Origin: Fibrobacteraceae bacterium | Lineage (GTDB): Bacteria; Fibrobacterota; Fibrobacteria; Fibrobacterales; Fibrobacteraceae | Assembly (NCBI GenBank): GCA_023231365.1 | Contig: JALNVO010000106.1 | Coordinates: forward strand, 1 to 9,025 | Length of the DNA stretch: 9,025 nt | Reading direction: 5' to 3' | In this document: one piece after another, positions 1-7,359 of the stretch | Numbering within the stretch: the stretch's first letter is position 1 | Layout of the letters: each line of letters begins with the position of its first letter | Translations under genes and position numbers: made by a program | The notes under the pieces: model-generated | Databases searched by the model: none | What the model saw: the letters and a program-made list of their open reading frames with translations, nothing else | What the model was told of the DNA's origin: nothing

Positions 1-250
1 GGCGGAATTCGTCTACAACACCAGCGACAAGGGGAATTTCTGGACCAACAATCGTGAAATCAATTTTTTCCTTTTCTGCCAAATCAGCTATCGCTTTCGG
101 GTCTGCGACATCCACCGGGACGCATTTGCCAAGAGAAGCCATTCCGGGATTGCCCGGAGCAGAGACCAAGTTCGTGCAAAGCGGAGATTTTTTTACAGCA
201 AGAGCAATTGCATTTTCACGGCCACCGCTGCCAACGACAAGAATATTCAT
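1..250 (-). CDS. purD: Phosphoribosylamine-glycine ligase (GAR synthetase), N-terminal part
   Basis: PurD joins 5-phosphoribosylamine and glycine using ATP to make glycinamide ribonucleotide, the second step of purine synthesis, in the cytoplasm. Only the first 83 codons are present; the gene leaves the window at base 1. The N-terminus shows the family pattern: a beta strand MNILVVGSGGRENA (residues 1-14), then APGNPG near residues 31-36 and IDFTIVGPEIPLVAGVVD near residues 61-78, as in the PurD N-terminal domain. Most family members have GGREHA where this one has GGRENA (Asn13). Two ATG codons lie in tandem (253 and 250). An AGG overlapping the rseP stop sits 6 bases before the second and 3 before the first, so I chose 250. 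The gene starts 7 bases after the rseP stop, which suggests translation coupled to the operon. The identity is secure; the exact start is not. Confidence 0.93.
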   Translation of the reverse strand, partial: MNILVVGSGGRENAIALAVKKSPLCTNLVSAPGNPGMASLGKCVPVDVADPKAIADLAEKEKIDFTIVGPEIPLVAGVVDEFR

Positions 251-257
251 CATTTAC

Positions 258-1628
258 CTACTTCAAGAAAAGTCCGATTTTTTCAAAATCAAGAAATGTT
301 ATGAAAATAAATAAAGCGAGGAAAAACGCGAATGCGACCTTCTGGATCACAAGCTGTTTTCCCTTGGAAATGGGGCGCCCACGCACGGCTTCTATCGCAA
401 GGAAGAGCAGAAGTCCGCCATCGGTAATTGCCAAAGGCAATAAGTTCATAATGCCTAAATTGATGCTGATGAGAGCGAGAATCATCAAAAAATTTTCAAA
501 GCCCGCCATCCAGACATTGCCCATCACAGCGACAATCGTAAGCGGCCCGGAAAAGGCATCGGCCTTCACCTGGCCCTGGGCCATCCGCTTAAAATAACGG
601 AAAACGCTGGTTGTCATTTTCCAACTTGTAGAAGTCGACTTCACTAACGCTTGAGGAAAGTTCCGGCGGACTTCATGCGTCTCCTTGAACATCACATACG
701 CCATCTGGATACCTACCATATAGCGCTTGTATTTCTCACTATAGGCCGCAGAAAGTTGCGTATGGAGCGTATTATTCCCGCGGTGAATCGTAAATGTCAT
801 AGGAGCGCCGGAAGAGGCACTCACATATTTTACGACATCTTCATACTTGGCAATCCGCTGATGGTCTATTTCCACAATAGTATCACCCGGCAGAAGGCCC
901 GCCTTTTCTGCAGCACTGCCCGCAATCGGGTTCCCATTTACAACAACGCGGTGACGCGGATAAATGCCAGCATCGCCGACACCCATGCCAAGGGCCTTAT
1001 CAGAGGAATCCTTGGCAGGAACAACCATCTCCTGAGGAACCATCGTTAAAGAAACCGTATCTCCATCGCGGAGAATGCGGAGAGGAACTTTTGCTCCCAA
1101 CCGGATACCGACACGTTCGCGGAAATCGTCCCAGCCTTTCGTCGGCTTCCCTTCCAACTCAAAAATGGTATCGTTTGGAAGAACTCCCGCAATCGCCGCA
1201 GCAGAAGAATCCGCCACAAAGCCGACAACGATCCGATTGGAATCCGGCTCTTCAACGCCATGCATATATAGGACGATAAGTAAAAGAAACGCAAAAACAA
1301 TATTGACAAAAGGCCCCGCAAAAGCAATAGCCGCTCGGGCACCGACGCTTTTAGAAACAAAGGAACCAGGAGAATTCGAGGAATCATCATCCGGATTTTC
1401 TCCTTCCATCGAAACATACCCGCCAAAAGGAATCATCGAGATGCAATATTCTGTATCGCCCTTCTTAAAGCGAAAAAGCTTCTTGCCAAAGCCGATTGAA
1501 AATGTAACGACCCTTACGCCACATTTTTTGGCAACAAGAAAATGTCCCAATTCGTGGATGAAAACGAGAAAGCTGAGAGCGACTAAGCCCAAAGCAAAGA
1601 TGACTACGTTTGAAAGGATTTTCTCCAT
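258..1628 (-). CDS. rseP: Site-2 (intramembrane) zinc metalloprotease, RseP family
   Basis: RseP-type proteases sit in the inner membrane and cut transmembrane segments of anti-sigma factors and leftover signal peptides. Counting from the ATG at 1628 the protein has 456 residues, close to the E. coli length. The first membrane helix carries the zinc motif HELGH (His25, Glu26, His29). A second hydrophobic segment lies near residues 100-120. Two PDZ-like stretches follow (near GVLPNDTI and GLLPGDTI), then the C-terminal membrane helices. The second active-site motif reads NLLPLAITDGG, where the family normally has NxxPxPxLDGG; the key Asp is kept. A GTG at 1634 is in frame two codons upstream. 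Neither start has a good Shine-Dalgarno site, so ATG was preferred. The 35-base gap after dxr is very U-rich in the transcript (eight U in a row at 1657-1650), which may help ribosome loading. The substrate is not identifiable here. Confidence 0.93.
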   Translation of the reverse strand: MEKILSNVVIFALGLVALSFLVFIHELGHFLVAKKCGVRVVTFSIGFGKKLFRFKKGDTEYCISMIPFGGYVSMEGENPDDDSSNSPGSFVSKSVGARAAIAFAGPFVNIVFAFLLLIVLYMHGVEEPDSNRIVVGFVADSSAAAIAGVLPNDTIFELEGKPTKGWDDFRERVGIRLGAKVPLRILRDGDTVSLTMVPQEMVVPAKDSSDKALGMGVGDAGIYPRHRVVVNGNPIAGSAAEKAGLLPGDTIVEIDHQRIAKYEDVVKYVSASSGAPMTFTIHRGNNTLHTQLSAAYSEKYKRYMVGIQMAYVMFKETHEVRRNFPQALVKSTSTSWKMTTSVFRYFKRMAQGQVKADAFSGPLTIVAVMGNVWMAGFENFLMILALISINLGIMNLLPLAITDGGLLLFLAIEAVRGRPISKGKQLVIQKVAFAFFLALFIFITFLDFEKIGLFLK

Positions 1629-1663
1629 ATCCACATAATGTAGAAAATCAAAAAAAATAAAAT

Positions 1664-2809
1664 TTAACGGATAAGAGATTCGGTAATTTTGCGGGCTTCC
1701 TTATCCGCTTCAAGAACCGTATTCAGGTCAAGCTTTCCTGAAATATCCGGGGCCTTGGCAACTATCTTTTCCAAATTGTCCGGAATGTCCATAAAGCCAA
1801 TCCTCTTTTCGAGGAAGGCATTCACAAGGACTTCATTTGCTGCATTCATCATCGCCGTCACAACGCCTGCGCGCTTGCCCGCTTCAAAGGCAAGAGAAAG
1901 GCAGCGGAACTTCTTAAAATCAGGCTGGAAGAAGGTGAGCTTGCCGAATTCAGCGAGATCCAGGCGATCCGTTTCAAGCGGAATCCTCTCCGGCCAAGTC
2001 AAAGCAACCTGAATAGGAATTTTCATATCCGGCGCGCCGAGCTGGGCGAGCAGGCTTCCATCCTTGAACTGGACTAAAGAATGGACACGGCTCTGCGGAT
2101 GCACAACCACTTTAATTTGTTCGTACGGCATGTGAAAGAGAAAATGAGCTTCGATCACTTCCAAACCTTTGTTCATCATGCTCGCCGAATCAATCGTAAT
2201 TTTGCGGCCCATGCTCCATACCGGGTGATTCAAAGCATCTTCTACCCTGATGTCCTTGAATTTTTCAATGGGAAGCTCGCGGAACGGTCCGCCCGAAGCC
2301 GTAATCTGAAGGTTCTCGACCTCAGAATTAGGGCGTCCAGCTAGGCACTGGAAAATGGCATTGTGCTCAGAATCTACCGGAGTAATAACGGCTTTTGGGT
2401 TTTCGCTAAGCGCTTTCCAAATAATTTCGCCAGCCATTACCATCGTTTCTTTGTTGGCAAGAGCGATGTGCTTGGAAGCCCTGATCGCAGAAAGCGTAGG
2501 TAAACAACCGACTGCCCCCATCAAAGAATTTAGGACTATGTCCACTTTCGGGTCTTTGACAAGTTCGCAAAGTCCGTCCATTCCTGTGAGAACTTCCATA
2601 TTCAATTCACGGGAAAGTTCCCCCGCCGCACGTTCATCGAACATACAGAACCGTTCGACCTTCATCGTGCGGGCAATTTCCGCGACATTCTTCCAATTTT
2701 TGTTTGCAGCAACGGCATAGAGTTTGAAACGATCCGGATGTTGTTTCAAAACGCCAATGGCAGAGGTGCCGATCGAACCCGTGGCACCCAACAAACAGAC
2801 CTGTTTCAT
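1664..2809 (-). CDS. dxr: 1-deoxy-D-xylulose 5-phosphate reductoisomerase
   Basis: Dxr (IspC) converts DXP to 2-C-methyl-D-erythritol 4-phosphate with NADPH, the committed step of the MEP isoprenoid pathway, in the cytoplasm. The 381-residue protein is slightly shorter than the E. coli enzyme. The dinucleotide-binding loop GATGSIG spans residues 8-14. ANKETMV spans 118-124. The metal ligands are Asp146 and Glu148 in PVDSEHN and Glu217 in MMNKGLE, aligning with E. coli D150, E152 and E231. ASGGPFRE (171-178) and HPVWSMGRK (195-203) form the substrate pocket and flexible lid. The ATG directly abuts the cdsA stop (TAAATG, no gap). Only a weak GGGG-type ribosome site precedes it, so translation is probably coupled to cdsA. 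Its product pathway feeds the C15 and C5 substrates of the neighbouring uppS enzyme. Nothing in the sequence suggests loss of function. Confidence 0.97.
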   Translation of the reverse strand: MKQVCLLGATGSIGTSAIGVLKQHPDRFKLYAVAANKNWKNVAEIARTMKVERFCMFDERAAGELSRELNMEVLTGMDGLCELVKDPKVDIVLNSLMGAVGCLPTLSAIRASKHIALANKETMVMAGEIIWKALSENPKAVITPVDSEHNAIFQCLAGRPNSEVENLQITASGGPFRELPIEKFKDIRVEDALNHPVWSMGRKITIDSASMMNKGLEVIEAHFLFHMPYEQIKVVVHPQSRVHSLVQFKDGSLLAQLGAPDMKIPIQVALTWPERIPLETDRLDLAEFGKLTFFQPDFKKFRCLSLAFEAGKRAGVVTAMMNAANEVLVNAFLEKRIGFMDIPDNLEKIVAKAPDISGKLDLNTVLEADKEARKITESLIR

Positions 2810-3655
2810 TTAAATAGCCCCGTTAATAAACAAGAACAAGAGGACGACCATCGGCGCTGCAAGAAAAAACGAATCGCCTCGGTCGAGAACTCCTCCATGG
2901 CCCGGGAATATCTGACTTGCATCTTTTGTGCCGGACCAGCGTTTGAGAGTAGACATCAGAAGATCACCAATCTGCCCCGCCACAGCGAGGACAAAGCCAA
3001 GAATAGCTCCTTGACAAATATCCAAGCCAAATACGGATTTTGCCCAAATAATCGCCCAAATAATCGAAAATACAGTTCCCGCCACAGCGCCTTCCCAAGT
3101 TTTCTTGGGGCTGATTTCAGGGGCCATTTTATGTTTACCAATAGCCTTACCGATAAAATAAGCAAACGAATCGCAACCCCACATAGCAGTCATCACCAAA
3201 ATGAACTTGTAGCTATGCACGAGAGAAAACGAGCCCGATCCCAAAAGGAATACGTTCAAGCTGCCCCAAAGTCCAAGATAAAGAGGAGCCCCCAACTGGA
3301 GGATCATCCAAGGAAACAAATGATCGATTGCCACCTTGGAAAAAGCGACGAGAATATAAAGAGTGAATACTAAAAGAAGAACAAAACCGACAAGTCCGTG
3401 GATGGGAGAAAGTCCAAAGAATTTTCCCGATTCAAAAATCCACGCGAGCGTGAAAAGAACGGAGCAGAATGGAGCAAGTACAAGCATTGAAGGCCCTGAA
3501 TACATTTTGGAGGCCATGCGGGACCATTCCCAAGCACCTGCGCCGCTTAAAAAGCACATTAAAAGGAGCCGAGAAGCATCGCAGAGCCAGAGGCAAAAGA
3601 AGACAACGGGGATAGCAATGCAAGAAAAAAGAATGCGAACTTTCAAATTACTCAT
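2810..3655 (-). CDS. cdsA: Phosphatidate cytidylyltransferase (CDP-diacylglycerol synthase)
   Basis: CdsA uses CTP and phosphatidic acid to make CDP-diacylglycerol, the precursor of membrane phospholipids, at the inner membrane. The product is 281 residues and mostly hydrophobic, with about seven or eight membrane segments. The C-terminal family signature is present: STLKRWSGTKDASQ followed by FPGHGGVLDRGDS, including the conserved Lys-Asp and Asp-Arg-x-Asp. The x position is Gly here, where Ile, Val or Phe is more usual. The open frame extends 19 codons upstream to 3712. I chose the ATG at 3655 because GGGAAGG lies 6 bases before it and because MSNLKVRIL begins like a normal CdsA. The first 8 bases overlap the end of uppS (ATGAGTAA), typical of translational coupling. 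An upstream start would overlap uppS by 65 bases and is unlikely. Confidence 0.95.
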   Translation of the reverse strand: MSNLKVRILFSCIAIPVVFFCLWLCDASRLLLMCFLSGAGAWEWSRMASKMYSGPSMLVLAPFCSVLFTLAWIFESGKFFGLSPIHGLVGFVLLLVFTLYILVAFSKVAIDHLFPWMILQLGAPLYLGLWGSLNVFLLGSGSFSLVHSYKFILVMTAMWGCDSFAYFIGKAIGKHKMAPEISPKKTWEGAVAGTVFSIIWAIIWAKSVFGLDICQGAILGFVLAVAGQIGDLLMSTLKRWSGTKDASQIFPGHGGVLDRGDSFFLAAPMVVLLFLFINGAI

Positions 3656-4358
3656 CGAGAACCTTCCCGAACCGGCGTTCACGTGTGTTATAGAAATCGA
3701 TAGCTTTCTCAAATTCTTCGGAAGTAAAATCCGGCCAGAGCGTATTCGTTACGTAGAATTCACTATATGCGGCTTGCCAAAGGAGATAATTGGAAAGGCG
3801 GAATTCACCACCAGTGCGGATGACCAAATCCGGATCCGGAGCGCCTTTCAAATAAAGATGGCGCGCAAAAACGGACTCATCCACATCATCGATTTTGAGA
3901 GTTCCATCTTGAATCTCTTCGGCGATGGATTTGCAAGCATCGACAATTTCTAGCCGCCCGCCATAGGAAATGGCTAGATTGAGCTGCATCCCGGTATTCC
4001 CGGAAGTTTTATCAATGGCGTTCTGAAGCTGGGCACGCGGAGCTTCGGGAAGACGGCTCATCTTGCCGATAACCACGAGTTTCACATTCTTTTCCATCAA
4101 ATCGGGAAGTTCTTTATGAACCATTTCGATCAGAAGATTCATCAAGTAATCAACTTCTTTGCTGGGGCGCTGCCAATTTTCAGAGCTGAACACATACAAA
4201 GTAAGATATTCAAAATGATGTTCCACACCGAATTCAACGGCATCAATTGTAGCCTGAGTTCCTTTGCGATGTCCCCAAAACCGTTCCAGGCGGCGGCTCT
4301 TGGCCCAACGTCCATTGCCATCCATAATAATGGCAACATGTCTGAGCGTACTTGTCAT
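3648..4358 (-). CDS. uppS: Isoprenyl transferase, probably undecaprenyl diphosphate synthase
   Basis: This cis-prenyltransferase adds isopentenyl units to farnesyl diphosphate, giving undecaprenyl diphosphate, the lipid carrier for peptidoglycan and O-antigen. The protein is 236 residues, a normal length. Family motifs appear in order: IIMDGNGRWA (residues 10-19, with catalytic Asp13), the FSSENW loop, ISYGGR, and DPDLVIRTGGEFRLSNYLLWQ followed by AYSE near the C-terminus. The chain length of the product cannot be proven from sequence. Undecaprenyl is inferred because this is the only such gene in a ribosome and envelope operon. The start at 4358 lies 9 bases after the frr stop. The ribosome site is poor: AAGG is about 13 bases upstream, with GAGCGA nearer. 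Translation probably depends on frr. The gene end overlaps cdsA by 8 bases. Confidence 0.96.
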   Translation of the reverse strand: MTSTLRHVAIIMDGNGRWAKSRRLERFWGHRKGTQATIDAVEFGVEHHFEYLTLYVFSSENWQRPSKEVDYLMNLLIEMVHKELPDLMEKNVKLVVIGKMSRLPEAPRAQLQNAIDKTSGNTGMQLNLAISYGGRLEIVDACKSIAEEIQDGTLKIDDVDESVFARHLYLKGAPDPDLVIRTGGEFRLSNYLLWQAAYSEFYVTNTLWPDFTSEEFEKAIDFYNTRERRFGKVLDE

Positions 4359-4367
4359 AGGTTCGCT

Positions 4368-4904
4368 CTAGACCTTGAGAATGTCGTTTTCTTTTTCCTG
4401 GAGAATCTTATCTATTTTTTCAATGAAGGAATCCGTCGTCTTCTGGATCTGTTCCTGAGTCTTCTTGGATTCATCTTCAGTGATATTTTTATTCTTCTTA
4501 ATCAAATCATTCGCTTCACGGCGAATATTCCGGATAGCGACCTTGCCTTCTTCGGCGTGCTTACGAGCAAGCTTGGCGAGTCCTTCCCGGCGTTCTGCCG
4601 TGAGAATTGGAATAGCAACCCGGATACAATTGCCATCCATCATCGGAGAGACTCCGATATTAGCGGCGAGAATGGCGCGATTGATCGGTTCGACCATCGT
4701 CTTTTCCCAAGGAGAGACGAGAAGCATACGCGGTTCCGGAACAGAAACCTTGGCAACCTGCGGAATTGGAGTTGGAGTGCCATAATAATCGACGCGTATG
4801 TTGTCCAAGATAGCGGGAGTAGCTTGACCAGCGCGGATCTTGGAAAATTCGCGCTCTGTTGATTCAATCGCCTTCTGCATTTTCACTACATAATCTTCTG
4901 CCAT
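4368..4904 (-). CDS. frr: Ribosome recycling factor
   Basis: RRF works with EF-G to split the post-termination ribosome so that it can be reused. The product has 178 residues; E. coli RRF has 185, and the difference lies at the N-terminus. Domain I (three-helix bundle) is recognisable from SKIRAGQATPAILDNI near residues 21-36 and from the C-terminal helices ERREGLAKLARKHAEEGKVA and RNIRREANDLIKK. Domain II starts at VDYYGTPTPIPQVA. The usual TGRA turn reads AGQA here, a mild variation. The ATG at 4904 is supported by GAGAGG 7 bases upstream. The 38-base gap from pyrH is the longest within the operon. It shows no clear hairpin or promoter, so I treat frr as part of the same transcript. Confidence 0.97.
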   Translation of the reverse strand: MAEDYVVKMQKAIESTEREFSKIRAGQATPAILDNIRVDYYGTPTPIPQVAKVSVPEPRMLLVSPWEKTMVEPINRAILAANIGVSPMMDGNCIRVAIPILTAERREGLAKLARKHAEEGKVAIRNIRREANDLIKKNKNITEDESKKTQEQIQKTTDSFIEKIDKILQEKENDILKV

Positions 4905-4942
4905 TGAAATAGCCTCTCAAAATTGTAAAGCGCTTGCTTGAC

Positions 4943-5659
4943 TTAGCAATGCACTAATGTCCCTAAATTACCTTCAACTGTAGCTGTAGTCAAGTTCCCT
5001 TTGGCCATTTTAAACACCAAAATGGGCATTTTTTGTTCGAGACACAGTGCAATGGCAGCGGTATCCATTACGGTAAGCCCCCGGTGAATCACCTCTGTAT
5101 AGGTGATATCATCAAAACGGGTCGCAGAGGGATCCTTGACCGGATCCGCCGTATAGATGCCATCGACTTTTGTCGCCTTCATAATCACATCGCATTCCGT
5201 TTCAATAGCGCGGAGTGCGGCGGCACTATCTGTTGTAAAGAAAGGATTTCCGGTCCCCGCAGAAAAAATCACGATGGTGCCGGATGATAAAAGAGAAATA
5301 GCCCGGCGGCGATCAAAGAACTCGCAGACGGGCTCCATGCGAATAGCGGACATCACAACACAAGGAATACCCTGCTTGTCGAGAGCATCTTGCATCGCAA
5401 GTCCGTTCATTACAGTACCAAGCATTCCCATCGCATCACCCTGGGCACGGTTCATGCCCCCGGCCGATGCAGAAATGCCGCGCACCAAGTTACCGCCTCC
5501 GATAACCAACCCCACTTGAACACCCAGCTTCACTACGGAAGCGATTTCAGATGCCATTGTGGTGAGAATTTCAGAGTCTATTCCATGCCCCTTTGCCCCG
5601 GCAAGAGCTTCGCCGGAAAGTTTGAGGAGAATACGGCGGAACTTAGGCGCGCAAGCCAT
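4943..5659 (-). CDS. pyrH: UMP kinase
   Basis: Bacterial UMP kinase transfers phosphate from ATP to UMP and supplies UDP for all pyrimidine nucleotides. It belongs to the amino-acid kinase fold and is usually a hexamer. The 238-residue product has RRILLKLSGEAL (residues 8-19, nucleotide-binding Lys13), VIGGGNLVRG (52-61), then a GDAMGMLGTVMNGLAMQDAL helix, the GTGNPFFTTDSAAALRA substrate loop, and KATKVDGIYTADPVKDP. The open frame extends 11 codons upstream to 5692, but the ATG at 5659 has GAGAGG 8 bases before it and gives the usual short N-terminus. That start leaves a single base after the tsf stop (TAA-G-ATG), so the two genes are probably coupled. Allosteric control by GTP and UTP is known for the family but cannot be read here. 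Confidence 0.97.
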   Translation of the reverse strand: MACAPKFRRILLKLSGEALAGAKGHGIDSEILTTMASEIASVVKLGVQVGLVIGGGNLVRGISASAGGMNRAQGDAMGMLGTVMNGLAMQDALDKQGIPCVVMSAIRMEPVCEFFDRRRAISLLSSGTIVIFSAGTGNPFFTTDSAAALRAIETECDVIMKATKVDGIYTADPVKDPSATRFDDITYTEVIHRGLTVMDTAAIALCLEQKMPILVFKMAKGNLTTATVEGNLGTLVHC

Positions 5660-5660
5660 C

Positions 5661-6542
5661 TTAATTGCCTCTCTCGAAGCGGACGAATTCAACGACAGCG
5701 AGATTTTTCACGCCTTGTTCATTCCCCACGGAAAGGAGGTAATCCTTGACGGAGAGTTTATTCGGATTCTTTTCAGCAATGAAGAATTCTTGATCTTCAA
5801 GAACGACTTCCTTGAGAACCTTGGCAACGCGGCCTTCGATCTGTCGTTGAGCGAATTCCGGCTTGGTTTTCTTGCCGGAGTTCTCGATTTGCGCGAGAGC
5901 GATTTCCTTTTCCTTCTCAATAAAAGAAGCAGGAACGGAAGCATTGTTGAGTGCGATCGGCGGGAAAGCGGCAGCTTGCATAGCGATTTCCTTCGCCGCA
6001 CGATCGATAATGGACAAGTCCTTAGGAGTTCCTTCAAACGCAAGCTTGGTGATGACTCCGATCTTTCCGTTCATATGGGAATAGACACCCATCACATCCT
6101 TGTCGGAATGCTTGATGATTGCAAACTTGCGAAAGTCGATGTTTTCCTGGATCTTGACGAGAACATCCTGAAGCTTATCGCCCACTTTTTCACCATCGAC
6201 GACGGCATTCTTCAGTTCGTCGATAGAGTTGATGTTCTGAGTGGAGCAAGCCTTGATTGCCAAATTGGCAAGAGCAACGAAGTCTTCGTTCTGGGAAACA
6301 GGTTCCGTTTCGCAACCGAGTTCGAAAGCAACAGCGCGGTCGTCCGTATTGACGAGAAACACGCGGCCTTCCTTCGCAGCCTTGTCGGCGCGCTTTGCGG
6401 CAACAGCAGCGCCCTGCTTGCGGAGGAGTTCGAAAGCCTTCTCCTGATCGCCTTCGGCTTCCATCAAAACCTTCTTGCATTGCATCATACCCACACCTGT
6501 CTTCTGGCGGAGTTCGTTAACCATGGAGGCTGTAATCTGCAT
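5661..6542 (-). CDS. tsf: Elongation factor Ts, with altered TDFV motif
   Basis: EF-Ts releases GDP from EF-Tu during translation. The 293-residue protein starts with the UBA-like EF-Tu-binding domain: ITASMVNELRQKTGVGMMQC, then KKVLMEAEGDQEKAFELLRK. Core-domain stretches later include GENI-type QENIDFRKFA and the coiled-coil-like region near EFAQRQIEGRVAKVLKE. The family nucleotide-exchange motif, normally CxTDFVxxN, reads CETEPVSQN here. Thr79 and Val82 are kept, but Asp80 becomes Glu and Phe81 becomes Pro; the codons at 6300-6308 are unambiguous. The open frame extends 46 codons into rpsB. I chose the ATG at 6542 because GAGGA lies 8 bases upstream and because the family N-terminus begins here. 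A single base separates it from the rpsB stop. The gene identity is certain; how the altered motif works is not. Confidence 0.97.
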   Translation of the reverse strand: MQITASMVNELRQKTGVGMMQCKKVLMEAEGDQEKAFELLRKQGAAVAAKRADKAAKEGRVFLVNTDDRAVAFELGCETEPVSQNEDFVALANLAIKACSTQNINSIDELKNAVVDGEKVGDKLQDVLVKIQENIDFRKFAIIKHSDKDVMGVYSHMNGKIGVITKLAFEGTPKDLSIIDRAAKEIAMQAAAFPPIALNNASVPASFIEKEKEIALAQIENSGKKTKPEFAQRQIEGRVAKVLKEVVLEDQEFFIAEKNPNKLSVKDYLLSVGNEQGVKNLAVVEFVRFERGN

Positions 6543-6543
6543 G

Positions 6544-7359
6544 TTACTTTTCCTCAGCCTTGGCTTCGCTTTTTTCAGCCTTAGCACGCGGCTTGAATGT
6601 GCGCTTGCGGGAAGCAGCCTTTTCAGCATCGCCATCGTCAAACTTCTTAGCAGTTTCCGCATCAGCAGTCTTTGCGACATTGGAACGGAACGTTAAGCAA
6701 TCTGCAATATAATCCACAATGATCTTGATGGACTTGACAGCATCATCATTGGCAGGAACCGGGAAGTCAACGAGAGTTGGATCCACATTCGTGTCACAAA
6801 TGCCAATAATTGGGATATTGAGGCGACGGGCTTCAGCAACAGCAATGTGCTCGTGATGAAGATCAGTCACGACAACGAGACCCGGAAGGGTCGCCATTTC
6901 GCGGATACCGCCGAATACGCCGAGCATCTTTTCGCGGATACGGCTCTTATCGAGAACTTCCTTCTTCGAGAGTTCCTTGAAAAGGCCATCAGCTTCCATC
7001 TGGTCGATCTTGTCAATCTGCTTGATGGATTTACGGACTGTCTGGAAGTTCGTCAGCATACCGCCAAGCCAGCGGTTGGAAACAAAAAAGTGATTGGTCT
7101 TTTTGGCTGCTTCTTCAACAACAGCGCGAGCTGTCGGCTTCGTGCCGACAAAAAGAACATACTTGCCGCCAGCAGAAACGCGTGCGGCAGCATCGCCAGC
7201 AGCTTCGAGAAGCTTGATGGTCTTGTCGAGGTTGAGAACGTAGATATCGTTCTTCTTCGCCAAAATGTAAGGTTTCATCTTCGGATTCCAGCGCTGAGCT
7301 TGGTGACCGAAATGTGCGCCTGCAGCGAGCAGGTCTTCAACAGAAGGCAATGTAGCCAT
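6544..7359 (-). CDS. rpsB: 30S ribosomal protein S2
   Basis: S2 binds late in 30S assembly between the head and body of the small subunit, next to S1. The 271-residue product contains the N-terminal signature VEDLLAAGAHFGHQAQRWNP (residues 7-26), the PYILAKKNDIYVLNLDKT stretch, NRWLGGMLTNFQT, and the second signature around PGLVVVTDLHHEHIAVAEA and NIPIIGICDTNVDP. After about residue 235 there is a charged, Lys/Ala/Glu-rich tail (ending KSEAKAEEK) that is longer than in E. coli S2 and probably disordered. AGGAG lies 5 bases before the ATG, a strong ribosome site. It is the first gene of the operon. It is preceded by a hairpin-rich leader, which fits the known habit of S2 to repress its own mRNA in several bacterial groups. 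Confidence 0.98.
   Translation of the reverse strand: MATLPSVEDLLAAGAHFGHQAQRWNPKMKPYILAKKNDIYVLNLDKTIKLLEAAGDAAARVSAGGKYVLFVGTKPTARAVVEEAAKKTNHFFVSNRWLGGMLTNFQTVRKSIKQIDKIDQMEADGLFKELSKKEVLDKSRIREKMLGVFGGIREMATLPGLVVVTDLHHEHIAVAEARRLNIPIIGICDTNVDPTLVDFPVPANDDAVKSIKIIVDYIADCLTFRSNVAKTADAETAKKFDDGDAEKAASRKRTFKPRAKAEKSEAKAEEK

Noticed and set aside
1650..1660. T-rich run on the minus strand between dxr and rseP as a terminator
   Set aside because: No stable stem precedes it; ending the transcript there would cut off rseP and purD.
4116..4862. Plus-strand open frame of 248 codons
   Set aside because: It is antisense to uppS and frr, with no domain and no ribosome site.
5559..6584. Long plus-strand open frame of 341 codons
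   Set aside because: It is antisense to tsf and part of pyrH, both certain genes; codon structure of those genes keeps the opposite strand open.
6543..6680. N-terminal extension of tsf by 46 codons
   Set aside because: It overlaps rpsB in another frame; the internal ATG at 6542 has a good ribosome site and matches the family N-terminus.
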